In this document: positions 1-5,359 of the stretch, one piece after another
How positions within the stretch are numbered: position 1 is the first letter of the stretch
How the letters are laid out: each line of letters opens with the position of its first letter
From: a virus
Direction: 5' to 3' (one strand)
Length of the DNA: 34,652 bases
IMG/VR virus record: IMGVR_UViG_3300025913_000080
Coordinates: 1 to 34,652 of that record
Translations under genes and position numbers: made by a program
The notes under the pieces: generated by a model
The model's input: the letters and a program-made list of their open reading frames with translations, nothing else
Database searches by the model: none
What the model was told of the DNA's origin: nothing

Positions 1-96
1 AGGGCGTCGATAGCCTCCAGCGCCTCCCCAGGAGGATTGGCCCACGGACTCCGTCACGGCGCGCACAGAGGCCGCGCTGGAGGCTATCGACGCCCT
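1..96. repeat. 23-bp perfect inverted repeat at the window edge
   Basis: Bases 1-23 are the exact reverse complement of 74-96, with 50 bases between the arms. The left arm begins at base 1 of the window, so the true length of the match outward is unknown. It breaks the reading frame of the gene ending at 166, because an in-frame TAG lies inside the left arm (11-13). A fold-back assembly or library chimera is the simplest explanation; a genuine hairpin is the alternative. Confidence 0.85.
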
Positions 97-166
97 TCGC
101 TGTCTCGTTGGTCCAATGCGAACGGCACACCTTCTCTATCAGGCCATTGGGGCGATGGAAGAATGA
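26..166 (+). CDS. 3' end of an unrecognised early gene (5' part missing or scrambled)
   Basis: This frame runs from inside the window-edge repeat to TGA at 164-166. It encodes an acidic, helical-looking tail containing EAALEAIDALRCLVGPM and ending YQAIGAMEE. No ATG or GTG precedes the body of the frame, and a TAG (11-13) lies in the suspicious left arm, so the beginning is either off the window or destroyed by a fold-back. Its stop overlaps the ATG at 163 (ATGA), the coupling style used throughout the following operon, which supports it as a real gene end. No function can be assigned. Confidence 0.4.
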   Translation, partial: PQEDWPTDSVTARTEAALEAIDALRCLVGPMRTAHLLYQAIGAMEE

Positions 167-228
167 CCGGCGTCCTCCGCGCTCACATGGCCGCTCAGGC
201 AGCTTTCGCGCAGGCCATGTCCGCATGA
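163..228 (+). CDS. Possible 21-residue coupled leader peptide
   Basis: ATG at 163 overlaps the upstream stop as ATGA, and the TGA at 226-228 overlaps the next ATG (225) in the same way. This gives a chain of two stop/start overlaps within 66 bases. The predicted peptide is MTGVLRAHMAAQAAFAQAMSA. A purine-rich GGAAG lies just before the ATG, though very close to it. It could be a small translational-coupling peptide, or the tail of a longer protein whose start was disrupted by the window-edge repeat. No family is recognised, and the double overlap is the only support. Confidence 0.3.
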   Translation: MTGVLRAHMAAQAAFAQAMSA

Positions 229-950
229 TCCTGAGCGCCGAAACCCTCCAGATGCTTTTCGACCTTCACATCCCCGGCGACAAGCTGGCGGCACTGCTGA
301 AGGCAATCGATGCGGACGCTGAGGCTTTCCGCGCGCCGGCTGACATCGCGTTGGAACTGAGGCGCGAACAGGACCGCGAACGTCAGAAGCGCCTGCGAGA
401 GAAAAAGCAACGTGACGCTCACGTGAGCCAACGTGAACAAACGTTGCCGTCACATGACAAGGATGCGCGCGACGCGCCCACGCGCCCACGCGTAGAGGAT
501 AACTCTTCTAGGATTATATCCCTGGAGGCTGCTGCTGATGTTGCTGAAACGCGCGAGCAGCCGAACGATTGGCCGAAAGGGGACGCCAAGCGCCACGCCG
601 CAGAGTTGGTGGCCGAGATTGCCAGTCCCTGGCTCGATCCGAACAAATCTCTCGACCTGAACACGACCACGACTTGCCTAGCCGCCTGGAAGCGGGAGGG
701 GGCAAGCTGGGTTCACGACGTAGTGCCGATCGTCGCCAAGCTCTGCCAGCGCAACGGCAGGCCGGTGAAATCGTGGAAGTTTTTCAACGACGCGATTGCC
801 CAGAGCATCGCTGACAGCCGCGCCGCGCTGGTCATCCCGCTGTCCAGTCGCGTCCGACAGACCGGCCCGCCGAGCTTGGTGGATCGCATCGCCGAGGAGA
901 ACGCCGAAGCCCGCCGCAAGGCCATGAACCTGATGAAATCCAATGGCTAG
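225..950 (+). CDS. Putative phage replication-type protein
   Basis: The product has 241 residues. The ATG at 225 was chosen because it forms an ATGA overlap with the preceding stop; the frame is open further upstream but reads as low-complexity shadow. The first 45 residues are helical, followed by a highly charged stretch rich in Arg, Lys and Glu (about 45-70), a polar linker, and a C-terminal domain from about 125. That domain has WLDPNKSLDLN and the pattern VVPIVAKLCQR...SWKFFNDAIAQ. This C-terminal arrangement resembles the tail domain of phage replication-initiator or primosomal proteins that lie just before a loader gene. It overlaps the next gene by 8 bases. The replication role is inference from resemblance and gene order; no catalytic motif is visible. 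Confidence 0.5.
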   Translation: MILSAETLQMLFDLHIPGDKLAALLKAIDADAEAFRAPADIALELRREQDRERQKRLREKKQRDAHVSQREQTLPSHDKDARDAPTRPRVEDNSSRIISLEAAADVAETREQPNDWPKGDAKRHAAELVAEIASPWLDPNKSLDLNTTTTCLAAWKREGASWVHDVVPIVAKLCQRNGRPVKSWKFFNDAIAQSIADSRAALVIPLSSRVRQTGPPSLVDRIAEENAEARRKAMNLMKSNG

Positions 951-1479
951 CACTGACGAAATCATCGACACCCTGGACGCCCTGGCAACCCATTGCCGGC
1001 CTCCCGTGATGAGCACCGATGCGAAAGCCATGTGGCTGCGCGACTGGTGCGGGGACCTGCAATCGTTCCCGATCGAGAGCATCCGTGGCGCGGCTGGCGT
1101 GTGGCGCCAGAGCGGCCAGACGAAGTTCCCCACGCCTGGCCAATTCCTCCCGCTGGTGCGAGCTGCGGATCGTGCGCCGGCTCCGGTCACTCGGCCCGAG
1201 CCATGGGGTCCGATCACGGACGAAGCCTATCAGGCGTTGAGCCTGACCGACAAAATCTGGACGCACCAGAAGCTTGCCCATGAGGCCAACATGAAGGCCG
1301 CTCAGCTCTGGCGAGCGCTCCCAGAAACGCGAGCCGGCAACCCGCCGAGCTGGGTCAAGTTCGAGACCACAGAGCCCAGCGACTGGAAGGCATGGCGGCA
1401 ACGTGAAGCCAACCACCTCGCTGAAGCCAAGCGGCTCTTGGTTGGTCTCAAGCAATCCAAGGAACGGGGGGCGGCATGA
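943..1479 (+). CDS. Putative replication accessory or loader-like protein
   Basis: The product has 178 residues and overlaps the preceding gene by 8 bases, so the two are probably translated together. The N-terminal half carries TDAKAMWLRDWCGDLQSFP followed by an IRGAAGVWRQSG...KFPTPGQFLPLV segment. This pattern (helical pair, Trp-Arg, then Phe-Pro-Thr-Pro-Gly) recurs in small phage proteins placed next to replication initiators and likened to helicase loaders. There is no Walker A motif, so it is not a DnaC-type ATPase. The C-terminal half is Trp- and charge-rich. Its stop overlaps the next ATG (ATGA, 1476-1479). Function is inferred from resemblance and position. Confidence 0.45.
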   Translation: MASTDEIIDTLDALATHCRPPVMSTDAKAMWLRDWCGDLQSFPIESIRGAAGVWRQSGQTKFPTPGQFLPLVRAADRAPAPVTRPEPWGPITDEAYQALSLTDKIWTHQKLAHEANMKAAQLWRALPETRAGNPPSWVKFETTEPSDWKAWRQREANHLAEAKRLLVGLKQSKERGAA

Positions 1480-1772
1480 AGGAACCCAGAGAGCCCGGAT
1501 ATGCAGGCATCTGCATTGGCGGTCCGCGCGACGGACAATGGATTGAGTGCCAAAGCAACACTTATCAAGTGCCGTTCATCGCGTCGTTCCCAAACCGGTC
1601 ATTCGGCGAACGCAGTGCCGAGGTGCGGTACGAGTATTACGGGTGGCACACCTTCGGAGACTGTCAGTTCTGGTGGGCGGCGGGGCGTGGCGAGGAGCCT
1701 ACACCACGCAACCTCATACGGCGACTGTTCGATGGCTATCGCAAGCCGGTGATCGCGGAGACCACCCCATGA
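1476..1772 (+). CDS. Small unrecognised early protein
   Basis: The product has 98 residues, with the ATG in a four-base ATGA overlap with the previous gene and its own stop overlapping the next ATG (1769-1772). Features are an N-terminal GGPRDGQWIEC turn-rich motif, many aromatic residues (YEYYGWHTFGDCQFWW) and a basic C-terminus. The GGPxDGQ opening followed by beta-like segments is seen in many small phage and phage-island proteins of unknown function. The bases before the next ATG (GACCACCCCATGA) recur before the ATG at 2581. No function assigned. Confidence 0.7.
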   Translation: MKEPREPGYAGICIGGPRDGQWIECQSNTYQVPFIASFPNRSFGERSAEVRYEYYGWHTFGDCQFWWAAGRGEEPTPRNLIRRLFDGYRKPVIAETTP

Positions 1773-2584
1773 AGGAAGAAGTTGTGGTTCATACGGTGTC
1801 TGAACAGACCAGCGAGAGTGGACGCGAAGGCGCGCCACCAGACGAGGCCTTCATCATCGAAGACCCGGAATGGGTCATGACCTGGACGGCTGCAGAGCAG
1901 GAGCGCCACAACAAGCCGGCAGAGAAGCCCCGCTTCGAGGAGGAGCGGGGCCTGGCCGTGCTGCTTAACACTGAGGCGGTGTTCCTCAACGATCACTGGT
2001 GGAAAGACGACTGGCCGAAGGACGCGCGGCGGACGATCTCGCTGAACGTCAACTGCAACGACGTGTTCGCATGGGGCTGCGCCGACGCCGAAGAGATGAC
2101 ATACGCGGACATCGAGGATGTCTATCAGCACTGGAAGAAGGACCGCGTGAATGGGACGACCATCTGGTGCATCAAGCGCCGGAAAGAGTTGCCACAGCGT
2201 CCGGTCGCCAAATCCATTCAAGCCGGCGGCGTATGGGACTTGGATTCGCTGACGAATGAGTTCGGGCTGCGGCCGAACCACTACGACGGCGTGAGCGGCG
2301 TGTTCGCCGGCCGGAAGTATGCTGCCTACTGTGCTTGGATGGCATCGCTCGGAAAGAAGGCCGTCAAGTGGACCGCCGATTGGTGGCAGACCGGATGGAA
2401 GCCATTCACTGAGGCGCACCCTGATTGGTGCGACGATGCTTGGAAAGCTGCCGACGATGCTGCGCGCGAAAAGTGGCAGATTGACAACGGCCATGCTGAT
2501 GTTGGCGACGCGAAGCTGTCGTCCACGCTCGATACAGAAGACGCCCACCGTATGAACAATAATACTGATCGGACCACCCCATGA
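1769..2584 (+). CDS. Unrecognised early protein with a hairpin-repeat-encoded tail
   Basis: The product has 271 residues. The frame is open upstream, but the ATG at 1769 makes an ATGA overlap and begins plausible coding. It is rich in Trp and acidic residues, with blocks such as FLNDHWWKDDWPKDARR, VNCNDVFAWGCADAEE and WWQTGWKPFTEAHPDWC. No known fold was recognised. The last about 28 residues (GDAKLSSTLDTEDAHRMN...) are encoded by a hairpin repeat copy (2504-2526) and its conserved downstream sequence. A similar tail occurs on an unrelated gene at 31059, so the tail looks like an added module. Its stop overlaps the next ATG. Confidence 0.7.
   Translation: MKEEVVVHTVSEQTSESGREGAPPDEAFIIEDPEWVMTWTAAEQERHNKPAEKPRFEEERGLAVLLNTEAVFLNDHWWKDDWPKDARRTISLNVNCNDVFAWGCADAEEMTYADIEDVYQHWKKDRVNGTTIWCIKRRKELPQRPVAKSIQAGGVWDLDSLTNEFGLRPNHYDGVSGVFAGRKYAAYCAWMASLGKKAVKWTADWWQTGWKPFTEAHPDWCDDAWKAADDAAREKWQIDNGHADVGDAKLSSTLDTEDAHRMNNNTDRTTP
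2504..2526 (+). repeat. Hairpin repeat copy A
   Basis: GGCGAC (2504-2509) pairs with GTCGTC (2518-2523) across an 8-base loop, followed by CAC. It differs from copy B (31333-31355) at two positions that compensate each other in the stem (C-G versus T-A). The second pair is G.U in RNA sense. It lies inside the 3' end of the gene at 1769. The next about 33 bases, to the ATGAAC at 2552, resemble the sequence after copy C. Confidence 0.75.
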
Positions 2585-2853
2585 CCATGCTGGAGAGACT
2601 CGCGAGGGAAGAGCATGAGGGCTTGCGTCGGGTGTATCCTGGCCCGTCCTACGCCCCAGCGCCTGCTTGGGAAAACATGGCGGAGAGTTATCGCGTCGGT
2701 CGCATCCTAGGTGTGCGCCTGCTCTTAGAAGCCCTCCGCAACCCGGATGAGGGGATGCTGGAGGCGATCGGCGTTGGGCCTGATGAGACCGGATACGCCG
2801 AATGGCTGTACAGAGCCTACTTCGACCACATCCTCAATGAAGAAGCGGAATGA
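2581..2853 (+). CDS. Small unrecognised early protein
   Basis: The product has 90 residues and starts in an ATGA overlap. Predicted to be mostly helical, with a central WENMAESYRVGRILGVRLLLEAL helix and a C-terminus YFDHILNEEAE. The final codons (2830-2848) are duplicated exactly at 3605-3623. There the same frame would read ILNEEAGAE and then run into the ATG of the NusG-like gene. It therefore appears that this gene was once directly coupled to the NusG-like gene and that the cassette at 2854-3604 was inserted between them. Function unknown. Confidence 0.7.
   Translation: MTMLERLAREEHEGLRRVYPGPSYAPAPAWENMAESYRVGRILGVRLLLEALRNPDEGMLEAIGVGPDETGYAEWLYRAYFDHILNEEAE
2830..2848 (+). repeat. 19-bp direct repeat, left copy (cassette boundary)
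   Basis: Identical to 3605-3623. It encodes the C-terminal ILNEEA of the gene ending at 2853, and the TGA of the leftward cassette's last gene begins 6 bases later. The pair brackets the XRE cassette. Confidence 0.85.
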
Positions 2854-3051
2854 TCACAGCGCCTCCAAATCCTCGATCGTCATGGCTCCGCGCTCCATCA
2901 GCCGCAGGAGCAGCGCGACGCTACGAGGCACAGGAACGGCCCCGGTGGCCCAACGGCTCGGGGTCGACTTGTCGGTCTCCAGCAGACGCCCAAGGCGCGC
3001 CTGGGAGAGCCCGAGCGCGTCAAGGGTGGCGCGGTAGTCTTTCGAGGTCAT
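2854..3051 (-). CDS. XRE/Cro-type helix-turn-helix regulator
   Basis: The product has 65 residues. LDALGLSQARLGRLLETDKS followed by TPSRWATG is a clear helix-turn-helix of the Cro/CI type (about residues 9-37): helix two contains SQARLGRLL and the recognition helix covers KSTPSRWATG. The rest is a short helical tail, so this is a minimal DNA-binding protein without a cleavage domain. It is last in a leftward three-gene operon, its ATG overlapping the previous stop. It ends immediately against the stop of the rightward gene at 2853. The two palindromes at 3546-3604 are natural candidates for its operators. It may be the lysogeny switch or the regulator of a mobile cassette. Confidence 0.8.
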   Translation of the reverse strand: MTSKDYRATLDALGLSQARLGRLLETDKSTPSRWATGAVPVPRSVALLLRLMERGAMTIEDLEAL

Positions 3052-3257
3052 GCGACGGGCCGATACTGCTCGACAAGTTCGAGCCCGTCACCTTCGATAA
3101 CCTCGACCAGTGCGGCGCCCAAAGGGATCAGCGCCATCTTGGGCCAGTCACGCAAGCGCCCGTCTTTGCCATCGGTCGCGTGGCTGGCCCAAAAGCGCGC
3201 TCCGGCATGGGGACTATCCGGCCCCCATTGCCACAGGACGTTCAGCAGGAGGGCCAC
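3048..3257 (-). CDS. Unrecognised small protein of the XRE cassette
   Basis: The product has 69 residues. GTG at 3257 follows directly after the TAG of the preceding gene, and the stop overlaps the ATG of the XRE gene. The sequence has an aromatic N-terminal part (LWQWGPDSP, ARFWASHATDG), then PKMALIPLGAALVEVIEG, which looks like a short beta/hydrophobic segment. No family is recognised. Its place between two coupled genes suggests it works with the regulator, but this is only context. Confidence 0.5.
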   Translation of the reverse strand: MALLLNVLWQWGPDSPHAGARFWASHATDGKDGRLRDWPKMALIPLGAALVEVIEGDGLELVEQYRPVA

Positions 3258-3518
3258 CTAAGCGGCCCTCGCTGCCAGGGTCTCGACCTGAGCACGGGCG
3301 ACCCACCAGATGCGCTCCAGGTTGTTGAACCAGCTCAGTTCGGAACGAGTGTAGCCATACTTCGCGAAGGCGAGCAGTTCGGTGCGCTTCGCATTGCTGG
3401 CATTGGCGCAGGCGCGGCAGACCGCCGCCCAAGCTTGAACGGGGCGCTCGTTGCTCTCGCCGCGGATGATGCGGCCCTGAAGAGTGACGGCTTGTTGGTA
3501 GAAGCCTTCGGCGGTCAT
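3258..3518 (-). CDS. First gene of the XRE cassette, unrecognised
   Basis: The product has 86 residues, with ATG at 3518 about 24 bases downstream of a strong promoter -10 (3542-3547) and a GGAG ribosome site a few bases before it. The sequence is helical and Ala-rich with paired Cys (AAVCRACANASNAK) and a Trp-rich C-terminal part (SELSWFNNLERIWWVARAQ). No known family. As the promoter-proximal gene under two operator-like palindromes, it should be the most strongly regulated product of the cassette. Confidence 0.55.
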   Translation of the reverse strand: MTAEGFYQQAVTLQGRIIRGESNERPVQAWAAVCRACANASNAKRTELLAFAKYGYTRSELSWFNNLERIWWVARAQVETLAARAA

Positions 3519-3541
3519 CTGCGTGCTCCGTTGATGTCCCC

Positions 3542-3569
3542 ATCATACGCATTATGCGGAACGCGTCAA
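3542..3569 (-). promoter_or_regulatory. Sigma70-like promoter of the leftward XRE cassette
   Basis: Read on the minus strand, TTGACG (3569-3564) and TATGAT (3547-3542) are separated by 16 bases. The spacer contains the perfect palindrome CGCATTATGCG (3548-3558), so a regulator bound there would block polymerase. It drives the gene starting at 3518. Confidence 0.75.
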
Positions 3570-3604
3570 CGATGACTTGTGACCTTTCTACGCATTTTGC
3601 GGAA
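3546..3604. promoter_or_regulatory. Pair of operator-like sites
   Basis: Two 16-bp sites differ at one base: TACGCATTATGCGGAA (3546-3561) and TACGCATTTTGCGGAA (3589-3604). The core of each is a CGCA...TGCG palindrome, and centres are about 43 bp apart, close to four helical turns. The first sits between the -35 and -10 of the leftward promoter. The second ends directly at the right copy of the 19-bp repeat. Likely bound by the XRE protein at 2854-3051. Confidence 0.65.
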
Positions 3605-3623
3605 ATCCTCAATGAAGAAGCGG
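3605..3623 (+). repeat. 19-bp direct repeat, right copy (cassette boundary)
   Basis: Identical to 2830-2848. Downstream it reads GGGCGGAATGA, so the duplicated tail would end in an ATGA overlap with the gene at 3631, like other joints of the operon. Confidence 0.85.
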
Positions 3624-3630
3624 GGGCGGA

Positions 3631-4059
3631 ATGACACCCATCTACGCGCTATACGTCCAACACGAACGCAAGGCTGCAGAGGAGCTCGCGGAAGCCGGCT
3701 TCGAAGCCTGGGCGCCAACCTACAAGCGCTTGCGCCAACCGAGCCAGAGAAGCCGCCAGATCGCCAGCCTAATCGAGGCTCCGCTCTATCCCGGCTACGT
3801 GTTCGCCAGGATTCCGCCTGAGCGCATCTCGCACGCCAAAGCCTGCGAGCGCGTGATCGGCATCGTCAGCAGCAACGGCTTTCCGGCTGTGATCCCCGAG
3901 GATGTATTCGGCGGTGTGGTGGCGCTGGTGCTCTCGGGTAGGCTGGACGAGCGCTTGCCCTGGACGAAAGCCAGGCCGCGCGGCGTGCGGCGTCGTGGGC
4001 TTTCGGCGCTCAACGAGTGGTTCGAACTGGTGGGCCAGAACCTGCGACAAGCAGCCTGA
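3631..4059 (+). CDS. NusG/RfaH-like antiterminator (NGN domain only)
   Basis: The product has 142 residues. The N-terminal half matches the NGN domain of NusG, RfaH and UpxY-type elongation factors: IYALYVQHERKAAEELAE, then FEAWAPTYKRL, an Arg-rich segment, the hallmark APLYPGYVFARI (about 50-61), and VIGIVSSNGFPAVIPEDVF. In this family the domain binds the RNA polymerase clamp and suppresses pausing. The C-terminal part (about 100-142) shows no KOW-like motif and is basic (KARPRGVRRR), so it is not a full NusG. It lies at the end of the early operon and directly before the structured leader of the virion operon, which suggests operon-specific antitermination of late genes. That link is inference. 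Confidence 0.75.
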   Translation: MTPIYALYVQHERKAAEELAEAGFEAWAPTYKRLRQPSQRSRQIASLIEAPLYPGYVFARIPPERISHAKACERVIGIVSSNGFPAVIPEDVFGGVVALVLSGRLDERLPWTKARPRGVRRRGLSALNEWFELVGQNLRQAA

Positions 4060-4071
4060 GCCATAGGGCTT

Positions 4072-4108
4072 GCGTTCCGAAACGAACGCCACCACAATAT
4101 GCGGCGTT
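4072..4108 (+). promoter_or_regulatory. Two mutually exclusive hairpins in the late leader
   Basis: GCGTTC (4072-4077) can pair with GAACGC (4084-4089), while AACGCC (4085-4090) can instead pair with GGCGTT (4103-4108). The two stems share bases and cannot coexist, an attenuator-like arrangement. A further small hairpin, TGGC-CTA-GCCA, lies at 4128-4138. No U-tract follows any of them. Confidence 0.5.
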
Positions 4109-4146
4109 TATAGCCTGATCCGCTCACTGGCCTAGCCAGAAGATGC

Positions 4147-4195
4147 TTAGGGCGTGACAGCCCCATACACGGGGCAGAGCGAAGCTTTGCCCTAA
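4147..4195 (+). ncRNA. Three-way-junction RNA element in the late-operon leader
   Basis: TTAGGGC (4147-4153) pairs with GCCCTAA (4189-4195), closing two stacked hairpins: GCCCC/GGGGC (4160-4164 with 4171-4175, loop ATACAC) and AGAGC/GCTTT (4176-4180 with 4184-4188, loop GAA, one G.U). Only GTGACA (4154-4159) is unpaired at the junction. There is no following U-run, so it is not a simple terminator. It lies 112 bases before the first virion-operon ATG and just after the NusG-like gene, so a nut/put-like antitermination site or a pause element is plausible. The rest of 4060-4307 holds no gene that I can see. Confidence 0.6.
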
Positions 4196-4307
4196 CAGAC
4201 CGCGCACCGACAGGCCCTCACCCCCCCGACGCGATTCCTCCCCTAGGCGCGTCCCATTGAGCCAGTCGTGTGCGCGACCCATCAACTCAGCCTCTCAAGG
4301 AGCCACT

Positions 4308-4721
4308 ATGGCAACCGTTGACCGAGTGTTCCTCAACAAGCGTGGCGACGTGACTGCGATCCGCTCCAAGGTCGCCGCGGGCGTCACCCTGACCATGGCG
4401 GCAGGCGCCACCACCACGCTCAGCTTCACGCCACCGGAGGGTTCGCGTGTCTCGGCGATCAAGTGGCACACCGCCACCACCTTCACCGGCTCCCCGACCA
4501 ACATCTACCTGACCGTAGGCAAGACCGCCGGCGGACAGGACTACGTCGCCAACACCGACGTGAAGACCGCCACGGCCCCGACAGCGGCATCCCTGGTCGC
4601 CATTGCCGACTGGGCGTCCTGGCCCGTGCAGGCGATGTTCTGCACGCTCACGGCCAACGGCGGCACCAACCCGGCTGGAACCTGCGTGGTCGAAATCGAC
4701 TACGCCCCCGCCAACCCGTAG
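4308..4721 (+). CDS. Putative small virion protein (decoration or head-associated)
   Basis: The product has 137 residues. The ATG at 4308 is preceded by AGGAG at an ideal distance, so it is preferred over the upstream in-frame ATG at 4257. The sequence is Thr/Ala-rich and beta-like: VTLTMAAGATTTLSFTPPEG, YLTVGKTAGGQDYVAN, TCVVEIDYAPANP. It resembles the products of 6606 and 7094 in composition. First gene of the virion operon, before the terminase. A head decoration or other structural role is plausible, but no family motif is present. Confidence 0.55.
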   Translation: MATVDRVFLNKRGDVTAIRSKVAAGVTLTMAAGATTTLSFTPPEGSRVSAIKWHTATTFTGSPTNIYLTVGKTAGGQDYVANTDVKTATAPTAASLVAIADWASWPVQAMFCTLTANGGTNPAGTCVVEIDYAPANP

Positions 4722-4732
4722 GACCCGACACC

Positions 4733-5032
4733 ATGGGCTTCTACGAAGGCAGTCCTAACGTCCCGCGCGAGGGCATGGTTGTGATGCTCAAGAGCGGAGG
4801 CCCGCCCATGACGATCACTCGCGTCAGCGGCAACCCCGAAATCGTTGAATGCAAGTGGTTCGACCCCAGCACGCGGGAACTCAGCACCGCTCTTTTTGAC
4901 GTTCGCGCCCTCAGCCTGCGCCCAGACTGCGACGCGAAACACATCACCCGATCGGAGAAGCCCCATGGCCAAGAAGTCCAAGGGCAAGATGCCCCCGAAG
5001 TCGATGCCCAAGGGCAAGCCCGGCAAGGGTAA
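4733..5032 (+). CDS. DUF2158/YodC-like small protein
   Basis: The product has 99 residues. The core, GMVVMLKSGGPPMTITRV followed by VECKWFD and FDVRALSLRP, matches the DUF2158 (YodC-like) pattern: a short SH3-like beta protein with the signature LKSGGP-MT and a CxWFD strand. Family members are small and their role is not established. The last about 22 residues are encoded in the region that overlaps the Lys-rich gene at 4965 in another frame and look unstructured. No strong Shine-Dalgarno precedes the ATG, and the previous stop is 11 bases upstream. Confidence 0.65.
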   Translation: MGFYEGSPNVPREGMVVMLKSGGPPMTITRVSGNPEIVECKWFDPSTRELSTALFDVRALSLRPDCDAKHITRSEKPHGQEVQGQDAPEVDAQGQARQG

Positions 5033-5039
5033 GTGCTAG
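4965..5039 (+). CDS. 24-residue Lys/Pro-rich basic protein
   Basis: ATG at 4965 follows GGAG by 7 bases and the frame ends TAG at 5037-5039. The peptide is MAKKSKGKMPP followed by KSMPKGKPGKGKC, nearly half Lys and with no acidic residue. It overlaps the end of the preceding gene in a different frame. Tiny KGK/MPPK-rich proteins occur in other phages near terminase genes without known function. Its charge suggests nucleic-acid binding, which is inference. Too short for most gene finders. Confidence 0.5.
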   Translation: MAKKSKGKMPPKSMPKGKPGKGKC

Positions 5040-5065
5040 GACGGCCTCAGTGCCGTTGAGTGCCG

Positions 5066-5359
5066 ATGGCTGCGCCGAAAGGAACCAAACCGCCTGGCGG
5101 CTCTCGAAAGGGTCGCCCAAACAAGATCACGGCGGACATCAAAGCCCTCGCCCGAGAACATGGGGCAGCGGCGATTAAGGAACTCCTCCGCATCGCCACT
5201 GCGGCCGAGAACGACAGCACCCGCGTCGCGGCGATCAAGGAACTCCTCGACCGCGGCTATGGCAAGGCAACCCAGCCGATCAGCGGCGATGACGATGGCC
5301 CGCCTGTCCTGGTGGAGCTGAGGCGCACGATTGTCCGTCCTGGACATTCCAACCGCTGA
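5066..5359 (+). CDS. terS: Putative terminase small subunit
   Basis: The product has 97 residues from ATG 5066 (a GTG two codons upstream at 5060 is the alternative). It begins with a basic GTKPPGGSRKGRPNK tail, then a helical domain: ADIKALAREHGAAAIKELL, RVAAIKELLDRGYGKATQP. This GGSRKGRPNK...LLDRGYGKxxQ layout is typical of a phage protein found immediately upstream of large terminases, and a DNA-recognition role fits the position. It overlaps the large-subunit gene by 29 bases, so translation is probably coupled. Assignment rests on that pattern and gene order. Confidence 0.7.
   Translation: MAAPKGTKPPGGSRKGRPNKITADIKALAREHGAAAIKELLRIATAAENDSTRVAAIKELLDRGYGKATQPISGDDDGPPVLVELRRTIVRPGHSNR

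Noticed and set aside
4095-4108. Third operator half-site (ATGCGG) in the late leader
   Set aside because: Only one half is present and it lacks the CGCA...TGCG palindrome of the two sites at 3546-3604.
4060-4130. Promoter for the virion operon
   Set aside because: TTGCGT near 4070 has no convincing -10 at proper spacing, so a promoter could not be supported from sequence.
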